In this document: in pieces, positions 7,935 through 17,126 of the stretch
Position numbering within the stretch: the first letter of the stretch is position 1
Layout: every line of letters starts with the position of its first letter
Assembly: GCA_029821875.1 (NCBI GenBank)
Contig: JALGXW010000031.1
Span: forward strand, 19,499 to 83,498
From: Candidatus Hebobacterum abditum
GTDB lineage: Bacteria; Armatimonadota; Hebobacteria; Hebobacterales; Hebobacteraceae
Reading direction: 5' to 3'
Length of the DNA stretch: 64,000 nucleotides
Made by a program: the position numbers and the translations under genes
Notes under the pieces: generated by a model
Told to the model about the DNA's origin: nothing
Database searches by the model: none
What the model saw: the letters and a program-made list of their open reading frames with translations, nothing else

Positions 7935-9022
7935 CGCTCGACCTCCCGGGTTCGATAGCGATAGTGGGCCTGACAGGCGCCTTCGCTCGAAACCATGCAC
8001 GATCCAACTGGCTTGCGCGGTGTGCACGACTTCCCATAGAGAGGGCACTCCGGCGGCTCAATCGCCCCTCTGAGCACATCCCCGCATCGACACCCCGCGG
8101 GCTCCCGCGATTCCGGCGGCTCGACGCCGAATCGTTGCTCCGCGTCGAGTTCCTGGAACTCCTCTGCCAGCTCGTATCCGCTCTGCGGGATCGTCCCGAG
8201 CCCGCGCCAGCGCGCATCTGAAACCCGGAACACCTGCCGCAGCAGTGCCTGAGCCTTCGGATTGCCCTCCGGCCGCACCGCTCGGGTGTATTCGAGCTCC
8301 ACCTCAGAGCGGCCGTCTTTGACCTGAAGCAGCAGCATCCTCACCGCGGCCAGCACATCGGCCGGCTCGAATCCCGTCACGACACATGGCTTCCCTCGTT
8401 CGGCGACCGGCTGGTACGCATCGCTCCCGATGATCACGCTCACATGCCCAGGGCAGATGAAGCCATCGACTCGCACCTCGGAGTCGAGCAGGGCCATCAT
8501 CGCGGGCGGGATCAGCTTGTGCGCACAGAGCACTGAGAAGTTGCCCAGCCCGCGCCGCTTCGCTTCGAGGATCGCGAGCGCCACCGCCGGGGCCGTTGTT
8601 TCGAAGCCGATCCCGAAGAACACGACCTGCTCTTCAGGCCGGCGCGCGGCGGCCTCCAGCGCGTCCATCGGCGAGTATACGATGAGGAGTTCTACCCCCT
8701 CGGCCCTCGCCTCCTCAAGGCTCTTGTCCGTGCCCGGAACCCGAACCATGTCGCCGAAGGTCGCAAGAGTGACGCCTCCGATGCCACCGAGAGCGATGAA
8801 GAGATCGATCTGGTCCTGAGGGGTGACGCACACAGGGCATCCTGGACCCGAGATGAGTCGCACTCCCTCGGGAAGAGCTTGCCGCAGGCCGTAGCGCGCG
8901 ATGGCCACCGTGTGGGTTCCGCAGACTTCCATCAAAGTGGCCGGCGGCACGGCCATGCCGCGAAGCTGCTCGGACAGCCTGGTGAGAAGTACCGGGTCTC
9001 TAAGCTCGTCGAGGTTCGTCAC
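7931..9022 (-). CDS. hypD: Hydrogenase maturation protein HypD
   Basis: HypD is the iron-sulfur scaffold on which, with HypC, the Fe(CN)2CO unit is built. The 363-residue protein has the family motifs MEVCGTHTVAIARYG, GPGCPVCVTPQ and GIGFETTAPA. Near the C-terminus is a cysteine-rich [4Fe-4S] region (CRCGDVLRG, ECPLYGKSC, GSCMVSSEGAC). I chose the GTG at 9022 because translation then begins VTNLDELRDP, as in homologues, and overlaps the end of hypC by 23 bases; the longer frame from 9082 lies inside hypC. Confidence 0.95.
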   Translation of the reverse strand: MTNLDELRDPVLLTRLSEQLRGMAVPPATLMEVCGTHTVAIARYGLRQALPEGVRLISGPGCPVCVTPQDQIDLFIALGGIGGVTLATFGDMVRVPGTDKSLEEARAEGVELLIVYSPMDALEAAARRPEEQVVFFGIGFETTAPAVALAILEAKRRGLGNFSVLCAHKLIPPAMMALLDSEVRVDGFICPGHVSVIIGSDAYQPVAERGKPCVVTGFEPADVLAAVRMLLLQVKDGRSEVELEYTRAVRPEGNPKAQALLRQVFRVSDARWRGLGTIPQSGYELAEEFQELDAEQRFGVEPPESREPAGCRCGDVLRGAIEPPECPLYGKSCTPRKPVGSCMVSSEGACQAHYRYRTREVER

Positions 9023-9230
9023 CGAGCATCTCCGCGAAGAGCCGTAGCGTTTCCTCCGCTTCCTCGGGGTCGAGCCGGTCAATGGCCACGCCGGCGTGGA
9101 TGATCACATAGTCGCCGATCTTGATCCCCTCGACGAGATCGACGCGGGCCTGCCTGCGCACACCGCCCTGCTCGACCTGCGCGATGGGCCCGTCGATCTC
9201 AGTCACCTTCATGGGGACGGCCAGACACAT
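9000..9230 (-). CDS. hypC: Hydrogenase maturation chaperone HypC
   Basis: HypC is a 76-residue OB-fold chaperone that carries the Fe(CN)2CO group with HypD to the large subunit. It starts MCLAVPMKV, with the essential Cys2 after Met removal, and continues through the family stretch LVEGIKIGDYVIIHAGVAI. It is the first gene of a hypC-hypD-hypE unit with overlapping ends. hypA and hypB, needed for Ni insertion, are not in the window. Confidence 0.94.
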   Translation of the reverse strand: MCLAVPMKVTEIDGPIAQVEQGGVRRQARVDLVEGIKIGDYVIIHAGVAIDRLDPEEAEETLRLFAEMLGDEPRRA

Positions 9231-9403
9231 TGCTCGTCAACACCTCTCGGCGGGGGAACCGCTCTGCTGTTCTTCTTCGGAGCCGCGGGTGCACAATCCC
9301 GCCACTCGGCACACTGACTTCAGTCTACCCCTGGCCGAGCATCGTGATCCGCCGAAATGGTCACCTTCGCCGACGGCGCGCCCGCGCGGGCGGTGCGTCG
9401 GCG

Positions 9404-10543
9404 TTACTGATCGAACGCGCGCTCCGCGGCCCGCATCAGTAGCTCGACAATTGGGGACCGTGTGGGCTCCGAGATGACCGCCCCGCCGATATCCTCTGAA
9501 GTCCCACTTCCCTTGACGCCTCCCGACCAGACAACCGTGCTTCCCGAGATGGCTGCCCCGGCCACCCACCGTCTGCGGCTGTTACGCCGCACCAGGAACT
9601 CGCTTTGAGTCGACAGGTCATACGCGTAGAGGTCGGCGCGGACCCTCCTGTTGTGCTCATCATAATACGCGCGGTCCCACAGCACGAATCCGTCCGAGAC
9701 AGCGGGACTGCAACTCAGCCTAGCCTGTTCGGAGATCAGGAACTCCTTACGCGTACGAAGATCGTAACCATGAATGGCGGCGGACCCTCTCCGTCCTTCA
9801 TGCCGTCGGTCCGACCACACCACGACGCTTCCCGCGATGGCAGGGAACTCCTGAAGATGAAATGCCGTGCAGATCGGGAACTCGCGGCCAGTGGACAGAT
9901 CGCATCCGTAGATGTCTGCTTCCCACGAGACGTCACCCGAATGCTCATCGTGGCGATGATCCATCCAGACCACGATGTTCCCTGAGATGTCTGGCGCAAG
10001 CTGATCCCGCGGGGCGGTGCAGACTGCGAACTCCCGTCCAGTTGACAGATCGTAGCCATATATGTCGCAACCGGTCTCGTCGTGGTTCCGAGCGTCCGCC
10101 CAGACGACGATACTGCCGGAGATGGCGGGCGAGCCCTGGTATCCCGGAGCGGCGCACACTGGGAATTCTCGCCTGATGACGAGATCATATGCGTAGATGT
10201 CCTCCTCCTGGTAACGCTCGTGCGGATGGTCACGGCAGTCCGCCCACACGACCATGCGGCCGGAGACCGCCGCCCCCCCCTGGTCGCCGTCGGCCGTGCA
10301 TATTGGGAACTCATCCCCTGTGGACAGATCTAACGCGTAGATGTCTGATTCCCACGTGACGTCACTCGACTGTTCGTGATGGCGATCATCCGCCCAAACG
10401 ACTATGCTGCCAGAGATAGCTGGCGCGTGTTGCCTGCCCGGATCAGCGCACACAGCGAACTCACGGATGGTCGGCTCGAGAGTGGGTCCGGGCAGGAGCG
10501 GCAGCACTGACACAAGAGGACTCAGCAAGACGACCAGGTTCAT
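9404..10543 (-). CDS. TolB-like beta-propeller repeat protein, probably exported
   Basis: The 379-residue product is built of about six to seven repeats of roughly 50 residues with the pattern A-I-S-G-S-I-V-V-W-A-D-x-R, then D-I-Y-x-Y-D-L-S-T-G-x-E-F-x-V-C. This is the style of TolB/WD40-like propellers. The short hydrophobic start (MNLVVLLSPLVSVLPLL) suggests export, and a GGGGGG-type ribosome site lies just before the ATG. Almost every blade has one Cys at the same place, which may mean disulfides or metal binding. It splits hypC from hypF, but nothing in it suggests a maturation function. The biochemical role is unknown. Confidence 0.75.
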   Translation of the reverse strand: MNLVVLLSPLVSVLPLLPGPTLEPTIREFAVCADPGRQHAPAISGSIVVWADDRHHEQSSDVTWESDIYALDLSTGDEFPICTADGDQGGAAVSGRMVVWADCRDHPHERYQEEDIYAYDLVIRREFPVCAAPGYQGSPAISGSIVVWADARNHDETGCDIYGYDLSTGREFAVCTAPRDQLAPDISGNIVVWMDHRHDEHSGDVSWEADIYGCDLSTGREFPICTAFHLQEFPAIAGSVVVWSDRRHEGRRGSAAIHGYDLRTRKEFLISEQARLSCSPAVSDGFVLWDRAYYDEHNRRVRADLYAYDLSTQSEFLVRRNSRRRWVAGAAISGSTVVWSGGVKGSGTSEDIGGAVISEPTRSPIVELLMRAAERAFDQ

Positions 10544-10588
10544 CTTGTTTCCCCCCGGGCTCAGCTTCGGCGTCGGCCTCGCGTCAGT

Positions 10589-12844
10589 TTACCTGCCAGT
10601 GCTCTCCGAGGCAACCACTGCCTGCCCCAGGCTCATGCCGCCGTCGTTGGGTGGGACTTCTTTGTGGATGTGCGGGTGGAGTCCGGCCTCCGATAGCAGT
10701 TCGAGCAGTCTCGCGAGGAGGCGGGCATTCTGCATCACGCCGCCCGCGAGGACGACGTCGGGCGGGCCGCCCTGATCGTGCAGCAGGCGGCAGGCGTCAC
10801 ACGTGAAAGCAGCGACCGTCTCGTGGAAGCAGGCCGCGATGGTCGCGCGCTCGACCCCGTGCTCGAGGTCGGCGACAATCGCCCGGACAATAGGGCGCGT
10901 GTCGATGACGCCGTTCTCGACCTCGTATCCGTAGGGCAGGAGCGTGTCCCCTGCCCAGGCAGTCGCCATGGCCTCTAGCTCCATCGCGGGCTGTCCTTCG
11001 TAGGTCGCCTCCGGCGTCGCGCCGAGCAGGGCTGCGATCGCGTCGAAGAAGCGGCCCATGCTCGAGGTGGGCGGGCAGTTGACGCCGCGCTCGATCTGGC
11101 GGGACACAACCCGCAGCTCGGCATCCGTGAGGTCCGGCAGGAGCCGTCGCGCCTTCGCAAGACCCTCTTCCCGGCCGAAGGTAGCGATCAAGTGGCTGAG
11201 CGCCATCCGCCCCGGCCGCTCGATGGCGGCCTCGCCGCCCGGCAGCGGCACCTGCAGGAGGTGAAATGCCCGCTCGTACCCGCTCCGATCCGCAGCCAAT
11301 ACTTCCCCGCCCCAGGCGGTCCCGTCCGGGCCATAGCCCGTGCCGTCGTATGACACACCTATTACGGGCTCCATCAACCCCAGCTCGGCCATCACGCTCA
11401 CCACGTGCGCGTGGTGGTGCTGCACTCCCACGAGCCGCACCCCCTCCAGCGACTTTGCCCACTGGGTCGAGAGGTAGCCGGGGTGGAGGTCGTGAGCCAC
11501 GACGTCCGGCGTCACTTCGAAGAGCTGCTCGAAGTGGCGCACCGCGCGGCCGAAGTAGTCGAGCACCTCCGCCGTATCCAGGTCGCCGATGTGCTGGCTG
11601 AGTATCGCTTCGCCCTTGCGAAGAAGGCAGAAGGTGTTCTTGTGGTATCCGCCCACAGCCAATACTGGTGGGCCTTCTACATCGACGGGCACCGACCGCG
11701 GCACGTATCCCCGCGCCCGTCGGACCGGGATCACGAGATCGCCGTCAACCCGGACCACTGAGTCGTCACAGGGCACAGCTATCTCGCGATTGTGCGCGAG
11801 AATATGATCGGCTATCGGCCCCAGCTTCTGCTTCGCCTCCTCGTCTGTGTGGACGATGGGCTCCTCCGCCAGGTTGCCGCTGGTCATGACGAGGGCCGGC
11901 GGCGCCCGGTCGAGCAACAGCCGGTGCAGCGGTGTATAAGGAAGCATGACGCCAACCGTGCGCTGGCGCGGCGCGATGCCCTCGGCCAGGCCGCTGCCGG
12001 GGACGGCGGGCATGATCACGACGGGGCTCTCCGGCGAAGAGAGGAGCGCGGCGGCTCGGTCGCTGACCTCCGCCACCCGTCGCGCTTCCTCGAGATCGCG
12101 CACCATGATGGCGAACGGCTTCTGGCCCCGGCCCTTGCGAGTTCGAAGAGTCTCTACGGCGTCCGCGCTGCGCGCGTCGCAGGCGAGATGGTACCCACCG
12201 AGGCCTTTGATTGCCACCACCTTCCCATCGGTCAGCATCTCCGCGACCTGCTCGATGGCGTCCGGCACTTCGCGCTCGTCGAGGCGCAGCCGCGGCCCGC
12301 ACTTAGGACAGGCCACGGGCTCCGCGTGAAACCGCCGATCTCGCGGCTCGCGGTATTCCCGGGCGCAGTCCTCACACATCTCGAAGGCCGCCATCGTCGT
12401 CTGCTGGCGGTCATAGGGGATGCCGCGCACGATGGAGAAGCGCGGCCCGCAATTGGTGCAGTTCGTGAAGGGGTAGCCGTGTCTGCGGTCCTGTGAGTCG
12501 CCAATCTCCCGCTGGCAGTCCGCGCACAGGGCCACGTCCGGTGGGGTGAGCGCAGTGGGGCGCGGCGCGGCCTGGCTCTCGATGATACGAAAGCCGGGCT
12601 CGCCTGTGGGCTCAAGCTCGCGTGTGGCGACCGAGCCGATCCGCGCAAGGGGTGGCGCATCCTCTCGGAGACGCCGCTGGAACTCCTCGATGTGCTCCTC
12701 CTCTCCCTCGACCTCGATCACGACCCCGGCCGGCGTGTTTCGGACCGAGCCGGCAAGGCCCAGCTCGGTCGCGAGACGGTAGACGAAGGGCCGGAAGCCC
12801 ACGCCCTGCACTGTTCCCGTGACTCGAATCTCCAGGCGGGTCAT
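10589..12844 (-). CDS. hypF: Carbamoyltransferase HypF
   Basis: HypF makes thiocarbamate on HypE from carbamoyl phosphate. The 751-residue protein shows all expected domains in order: acylphosphatase (GTVQGVGFRPFVYRLA, residues about 9-24), two zinc-finger units (CADC...TNCTNCGPRF and CEDC...ACPKCGPRL), the YrdC-like domain (GKVVAIKGLGGYHLAC) and the Kae1-like C-terminal domain (VQHHHAHVVSVMAE, GVSYDGTGYGPDGTAWGGE, VVLAGGVMQNARL). It is full length with no missing motif, and lies upstream of the propeller gene and hypCDE on the same strand. Confidence 0.96.
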   Translation of the reverse strand: MTRLEIRVTGTVQGVGFRPFVYRLATELGLAGSVRNTPAGVVIEVEGEEEHIEEFQRRLREDAPPLARIGSVATRELEPTGEPGFRIIESQAAPRPTALTPPDVALCADCQREIGDSQDRRHGYPFTNCTNCGPRFSIVRGIPYDRQQTTMAAFEMCEDCAREYREPRDRRFHAEPVACPKCGPRLRLDEREVPDAIEQVAEMLTDGKVVAIKGLGGYHLACDARSADAVETLRTRKGRGQKPFAIMVRDLEEARRVAEVSDRAAALLSSPESPVVIMPAVPGSGLAEGIAPRQRTVGVMLPYTPLHRLLLDRAPPALVMTSGNLAEEPIVHTDEEAKQKLGPIADHILAHNREIAVPCDDSVVRVDGDLVIPVRRARGYVPRSVPVDVEGPPVLAVGGYHKNTFCLLRKGEAILSQHIGDLDTAEVLDYFGRAVRHFEQLFEVTPDVVAHDLHPGYLSTQWAKSLEGVRLVGVQHHHAHVVSVMAELGLMEPVIGVSYDGTGYGPDGTAWGGEVLAADRSGYERAFHLLQVPLPGGEAAIERPGRMALSHLIATFGREEGLAKARRLLPDLTDAELRVVSRQIERGVNCPPTSSMGRFFDAIAALLGATPEATYEGQPAMELEAMATAWAGDTLLPYGYEVENGVIDTRPIVRAIVADLEHGVERATIAACFHETVAAFTCDACRLLHDQGGPPDVVLAGGVMQNARLLARLLELLSEAGLHPHIHKEVPPNDGGMSLGQAVVASESTGR

Positions 12845-12886
12845 GTCCTCAGTCTACCCGGGGAAGTGCCCCACCGCCAAGCCGCA

Positions 12887-13639
12887 CTACTCCGCCGTGC
12901 TTCGAACCCGGCGCCAGCGGGGGAGCGCGCGGGCGAGCGTAAAGGCGCGGACCTCGGCCGCTCCCGCCCTTCGAAGCACGCGTGCGCACTCCGCAAGGGT
13001 GGCTCCGGTGGTGAACAGGTCGTCGATCAGCAGCACTCGCTTGTCCTCGACGACCTCCTGCAGCCTGGCCTGGAAGGCACCGCGGACATTTGCCGCTCGC
13101 GACTGCACCGGCAGGCCGACCTGTGGGAGCGTGGGCCGAGTGCGCGCCAGAAACGGCCGCAGCGGCCTGCCTATGCTGTCGGCGACGACCTCCGCGATGA
13201 GTTCCGACTGATCGAAGCCGCGCTCTCGCAGCCTCGACTCGTGCAGTGGCACTGGGCACACGACCTCTATCGACTCCGGAGCCAGGCCATTCGCCGCGCC
13301 ACTGCACAGCGCCTCGACCATCAACTCCCCCAGCGGCCGCCACAGCACCATCTGGCACTGATACTTGAACCGGCCTATCGCATCGATCAGCGGCCCCTGA
13401 TAGTAGGCCGCGCTTCGCGCCACAGAGAACGGACGTCGCCGGCCGCGGCAGTCGGCGCAGGTCGGCGCCGACTGTGCGCTGGGATCGAACGGCTCCCCGC
13501 ACACCTCGCAGAGCGGCGGCCGAACACGTTCGACGGCACCCAGGCACTCAGCGCACATCACCTCTCGGCGCAAGCCGCCACAGGCCTCGCACCGCGGCGG
13601 ATAGAGCAGGTCTAGGGCCCCGTGCCAGAAGGGATGCAT
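12887..13639 (-). CDS. comF: ComF family phosphoribosyltransferase-like protein
   Basis: The 250-residue product has the ComF pattern: an N-terminal zinc finger with Cys pairs (PPRCEACGG, CAECL, PLCEVCGEPF, CADCRG) and a C-terminal PRTase-type domain with the VLLIDDLFTTGATLAECARVL PRPP-binding loop (shown in part by LLIDDLFTTGATL). ComF is needed for DNA uptake in competent bacteria and is often retained without a full competence set. No other competence genes are nearby. It is 43 bases upstream of hypF on the same strand. Confidence 0.9.
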   Translation of the reverse strand: MHPFWHGALDLLYPPRCEACGGLRREVMCAECLGAVERVRPPLCEVCGEPFDPSAQSAPTCADCRGRRRPFSVARSAAYYQGPLIDAIGRFKYQCQMVLWRPLGELMVEALCSGAANGLAPESIEVVCPVPLHESRLRERGFDQSELIAEVVADSIGRPLRPFLARTRPTLPQVGLPVQSRAANVRGAFQARLQEVVEDKRVLLIDDLFTTGATLAECARVLRRAGAAEVRAFTLARALPRWRRVRSTAE

Positions 13640-13693
13640 GGGTTTCCTTACTCGACAGGGATTCGGCTGAAGCGAACGTGCTCCTGCCAGCCG

Positions 13694-14896
13694 CTAAGAG
13701 GGCGCTGGGCCCTCGCTCTGTTCCGACGGCGAGGCCGCGGACTCGGGCACGAGGAGCATGCGAAGAAGTGAGGGGGCGAAGAGGCTGGTCAGGATCGACA
13801 TCATGATAACCTGTGAGTAGACATCGGTTGATATGACGCCCTTCGAGAGGCCGATGACGGCGACGACGATGCCCACCTCGCCGCGGGGGGTCATGCCGAC
13901 GCCCACCGCCAGCGCATCCCGCCTGCCCAGGCGATAGGCGCCGAGCCCACATCCTACGAGCTTCCCGATCACTGCCACCACGGTGATGAGCAGGCCGACC
14001 GGCAAGACCTCCATGCTGAGGAGGCGCGGAGTATCGACCCGCGCGCCCATCAGCACGAAGAATATCGGCACCAGAATGGCGTAGATCGGATCCATCGAAC
14101 GGCGCAGCTCTCTGGACTCTGGGATCTCGGCGAAGATGATGCCGGCGAAGAAGGCACCGATGATCGCGGCCAGGCCGATCTGGTCCGCGAGCGCAGACAG
14201 CGCGTAGCAGAGCGCGATGGCGATGGCGAACAGGGGGCTGCGGCTCGTGCCGCCTGCGCGGCTGGAGAGCCGCGGGCTGATACGCCGCACAGCCAGCCGC
14301 CCCACCAGCAGGGCGGCCGCGATGAAGGCCACGGCCTCCAGCGCCAACAGCTCGATCTCGATCAGAGACAGGCGTCCTGCGGCCAGCCCGGAGACGGCGG
14401 CGAGCAGGAGGATGCCGAGAATGTCGTCGATCACCGCCGCGCCGAGGATAATGCGAGCCACTCTGGTGCCGGCATACCCGAGGTCGCTGATGACGCGGGC
14501 GGTGATGCCAACACTGGTGGCCGTGAGGGCGGCCCCCACGAAGAGCGCCTCGACAAGCTCGCGTTGGAGAGCCTGCATCAGCAGCACGCCGAGCCCAAAC
14601 GGAACGGCGATCCCGAACACGGCCACGATTCCCGCCTGGCGCCCCACTCGCCAGAGACCAGAGGGCTGTGTCTCCAGCCCAACCATGAACAGGAGAAAGA
14701 CCACCCCCAACTCGGCAAAGATGGTGTGGAATTCCGACTCGCCGACCAGGCCGAGTAAGTGCGGCCCGATGATCATTCCGGCCAGAATCTCGCCCACGAC
14801 CGCTGGCTGACGGAGGCGCTGCAAGATCGCGCCACCTATGCGGGCCGAAGCGAACAGAACGAACAGGTCGAAGAATATGCGGCTCGTGTCGGTCAT
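13694..14896 (-). CDS. CPA2-type monovalent cation:proton antiporter
   Basis: This 400-residue membrane protein has about 11-12 hydrophobic segments. It carries the signatures of the CPA2 (KefB/NapA-like) family: GEILAGMIIGPHLLG near the N-terminus, TATSVGITARVISDLG, and the ion-binding Asp-Asp in AAVIDDILGILLL. It lacks C-terminal TrkA-N or TrkA-C domains, so it is the bare antiporter core. The ion (Na+ or K+) cannot be told from sequence alone. It is followed on the same strand by comF. Confidence 0.9.
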   Translation of the reverse strand: MTDTSRIFFDLFVLFASARIGGAILQRLRQPAVVGEILAGMIIGPHLLGLVGESEFHTIFAELGVVFLLFMVGLETQPSGLWRVGRQAGIVAVFGIAVPFGLGVLLMQALQRELVEALFVGAALTATSVGITARVISDLGYAGTRVARIILGAAVIDDILGILLLAAVSGLAAGRLSLIEIELLALEAVAFIAAALLVGRLAVRRISPRLSSRAGGTSRSPLFAIAIALCYALSALADQIGLAAIIGAFFAGIIFAEIPESRELRRSMDPIYAILVPIFFVLMGARVDTPRLLSMEVLPVGLLITVVAVIGKLVGCGLGAYRLGRRDALAVGVGMTPRGEVGIVVAVIGLSKGVISTDVYSQVIMMSILTSLFAPSLLRMLLVPESAASPSEQSEGPAPS

Positions 14897-15041
14897 TCGG
14901 CGCCTATCTTAGCACAACCCTATGACCTGTCGCGGGAACATGTGGCCATTCGAGACCACGGCTGCGGGGGGACGGAAGCGAGAGCAAAGGGACGGCCGCG
15001 CGAACGGCTACTCCGTGGAGATATGGGCGACGCTTCCTGAT

Positions 15042-16373
15042 CTAGAGATAGCGAAACCAGACGTAGACAGTTGACAGGGCTATCGTGATGAAGGTGATCG
15101 GTATGCCGTAGCGCAGGAAGTGCATGAACCCTATCGGGTGTCCGTTGCGTTCCGCGATGCCGGCCACGACGACGTTGGCGGAGGCCCCAATCAGAGTCGC
15201 GTTCCCGCCGAGACAAGCTCCCAGGGCCAGGCACCACCAGAACGGCATCATTGCGGTCGACTGCAGATGAGCGACTGTGAGATGCTCTGGATTCCCGGCG
15301 AAGCCGCGCGCCAGCTCCACCAGCATCGGGTTGACGGTGGCGACAAAGGGGATGTTGTCCACGACGCCAGAGGCGCCGGCTGATATCCAGAGGAGTGCGA
15401 TTGCGGTCCCGGCCGGGCTGTCTTCCGCTCTGGTGATGAGCCAGCCAGCCGCCTCACCGATGATGCCGGTCTCGATGAGCGCGCCGACCATGATGAACAG
15501 CCCTACGAAGAAGAGCAGCGTCGCCCATTCGACTTCGTGGAGCACCTCATTGATCTCGACTCGCGCGCAGAGCAGCAACAGGGCGGCGCCGGTCATGGCG
15601 ATGGTCGCGGGCGGCACGTGCAGGGCCTCATGAGCGAAGAAACCCACAAACGTGAGGAGCAGGACGGCAATGCATCGCTTGCAGAGACTGAAGTTCTGGA
15701 TCGCGCGCGACTCGTCGAAGCCGGCCATTCTCTCGTGAACATCGGGTGGGGCCTGCAGCTGGCCTCGGAACATCCAGAGATAGCTGGGGACAAATGCAAT
15801 GAAGGCAACCACAGCAATGGGGGTGAGGTTGACTATGAAGCTGAGGAAGCCCAGTTCGGCCGCGCTGCCAACCATGATGTTGGGCGGATCGCCTATGAGC
15901 GTGGCCGTGCCGCCGATATTGGAGGCGAAGATCTGCGCGATGAGTAACGGCAGCGGCCGTATGCCGAGGCCGTCGGCAATGAGCAGGGTGACAGGGGCCA
16001 TGAAGAGGACCGTCGTGACGTTGTCCAGCAACGCCGAAAGCACGGCCGTCACGGCCGACAGGAGTATGACGACGCGTATAGGCTCGCCCCTGGCTATCTT
16101 CGCCGACTTGATGGCGAGCCACTGGAAGATGCCTGTGCGGCGCGTGATACTGACGATGATCATCATGCCGAGGAGAAGGAAGATGACGTTCCAGTCGACG
16201 CCCCCGTGACCGGTGCCAAAGGCAACCTTCTGCTCGACCAGCCGGAAAATGAGAACCGCGGCCGCCCCGGCGAGCGCAACTATGGTGCGGTGTATCTTCT
16301 CGCTCGCTATGAGGGCATAGGCTATGACGAAGATGAGCCCGGCCGCGATCGCGTGATTGGCGTTCTCGATCAT
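15042..16373 (-). CDS. ArsB/NhaD-superfamily permease
   Basis: This 443-residue polytopic membrane protein belongs to the ion-transporter superfamily containing ArsB, NhaD and the P-protein group. The family stretch ASNIGGTATLIGDPPNIMVG is followed in the second half by the matching GACLGGNATLIGASANVVV, showing the internal repeat. It could export arsenite, exchange Na+/H+, or move an organic anion. ArsB-type function is tempting given the arsenic-like locus about 3 kb away, but the sequence does not decide it. It overlaps the CBS gene by four bases (ATGA), so the CBS protein may regulate it. Confidence 0.85.
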   Translation of the reverse strand: MIENANHAIAAGLIFVIAYALIASEKIHRTIVALAGAAAVLIFRLVEQKVAFGTGHGGVDWNVIFLLLGMMIIVSITRRTGIFQWLAIKSAKIARGEPIRVVILLSAVTAVLSALLDNVTTVLFMAPVTLLIADGLGIRPLPLLIAQIFASNIGGTATLIGDPPNIMVGSAAELGFLSFIVNLTPIAVVAFIAFVPSYLWMFRGQLQAPPDVHERMAGFDESRAIQNFSLCKRCIAVLLLTFVGFFAHEALHVPPATIAMTGAALLLLCARVEINEVLHEVEWATLLFFVGLFIMVGALIETGIIGEAAGWLITRAEDSPAGTAIALLWISAGASGVVDNIPFVATVNPMLVELARGFAGNPEHLTVAHLQSTAMMPFWWCLALGACLGGNATLIGASANVVVAGIAERNGHPIGFMHFLRYGIPITFITIALSTVYVWFRYL

Positions 16374-16831
16374 GGATCGCTGATGCTCTCCCTCTCCGGC
16401 CAGGCAATCATATCCACTATGTCTTGCATGCCGACGACCCCTATCAGACGGTCTTCCTCGACGATAAGCACCTGCCGCGCGTCGTGCATTATCATCATGG
16501 AGGCCACTTCGGCCAGTGGCGTATCCTCGCTGGCCGTCAGGGGCTTGGGGTCCATGAGGTCGCTCACCGGGAGGAGTGCCACCTCCGCCACCTTGTCCTG
16601 GAACGGCTTGAACTCGCCGGTGCGATAGAGATCGCCCACTTGCTCCAGGTACTTGGGAAGGAGTCGCCGGACCAATGGGAACTTGGTGATCAACCCGAGG
16701 AGCTTTCCGTCCTCGTCCACCACCGGCAGCGCCCCGTGGCCGCTCGATCGCATCAGCAGTGCGGCCTCGCCGACCGTCGCATCGGGGCTTAGCGTGTGAA
16801 GCTCGCGCGTCATGGCGTCTCTGGCTCTCAT
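16370..16831 (-). CDS. CBS-pair domain protein
   Basis: This 153-residue protein has two CBS motifs: MRARDAMTRELHTLSPDATV to about residue 50 (GALPVVDEDGKLLGLIT), and VSDLMDPKPLTASEDTPLAE to the end (VLIVEEDRLIGVVGMQDIV). CBS pairs usually sense adenine nucleotides and control a partner. The ATG at 16831 has a GGGAG ribosome site, and its stop overlaps the start of the downstream permease by four bases. A regulatory link to that permease is an inference from this coupling. Confidence 0.88.
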   Translation of the reverse strand: MRARDAMTRELHTLSPDATVGEAALLMRSSGHGALPVVDEDGKLLGLITKFPLVRRLLPKYLEQVGDLYRTGEFKPFQDKVAEVALLPVSDLMDPKPLTASEDTPLAEVASMMIMHDARQVLIVEEDRLIGVVGMQDIVDMIAWPERESISDP

Positions 16832-17126
16832 GGCTCGTATCGCTCCCGGTCCAGGCAGGGGCGCCGCGGCCCGCTCCATGGGTGGTCGCCGCGTGTATTC
16901 ACCATCGGAGCGCCAGGCTCCTCGTGGAATCTGGCGCTTTGCTCGCGCCCGAGGCGAAGCGCGTCCCCATGTATCAGCCAGCTTTACCAGCGGCCACAGT
17001 TCGTGATAGAATGCGCCGCCGGGGCCGCCACATGGTGGGCGAGCGCCGTCTCTCTGCACCTGGCGAGAATCGCCAGCCATAGTCTCTGTCTGACCGACTG
17101 GTGGACCTGCGAGGCGAGGCCTGACG

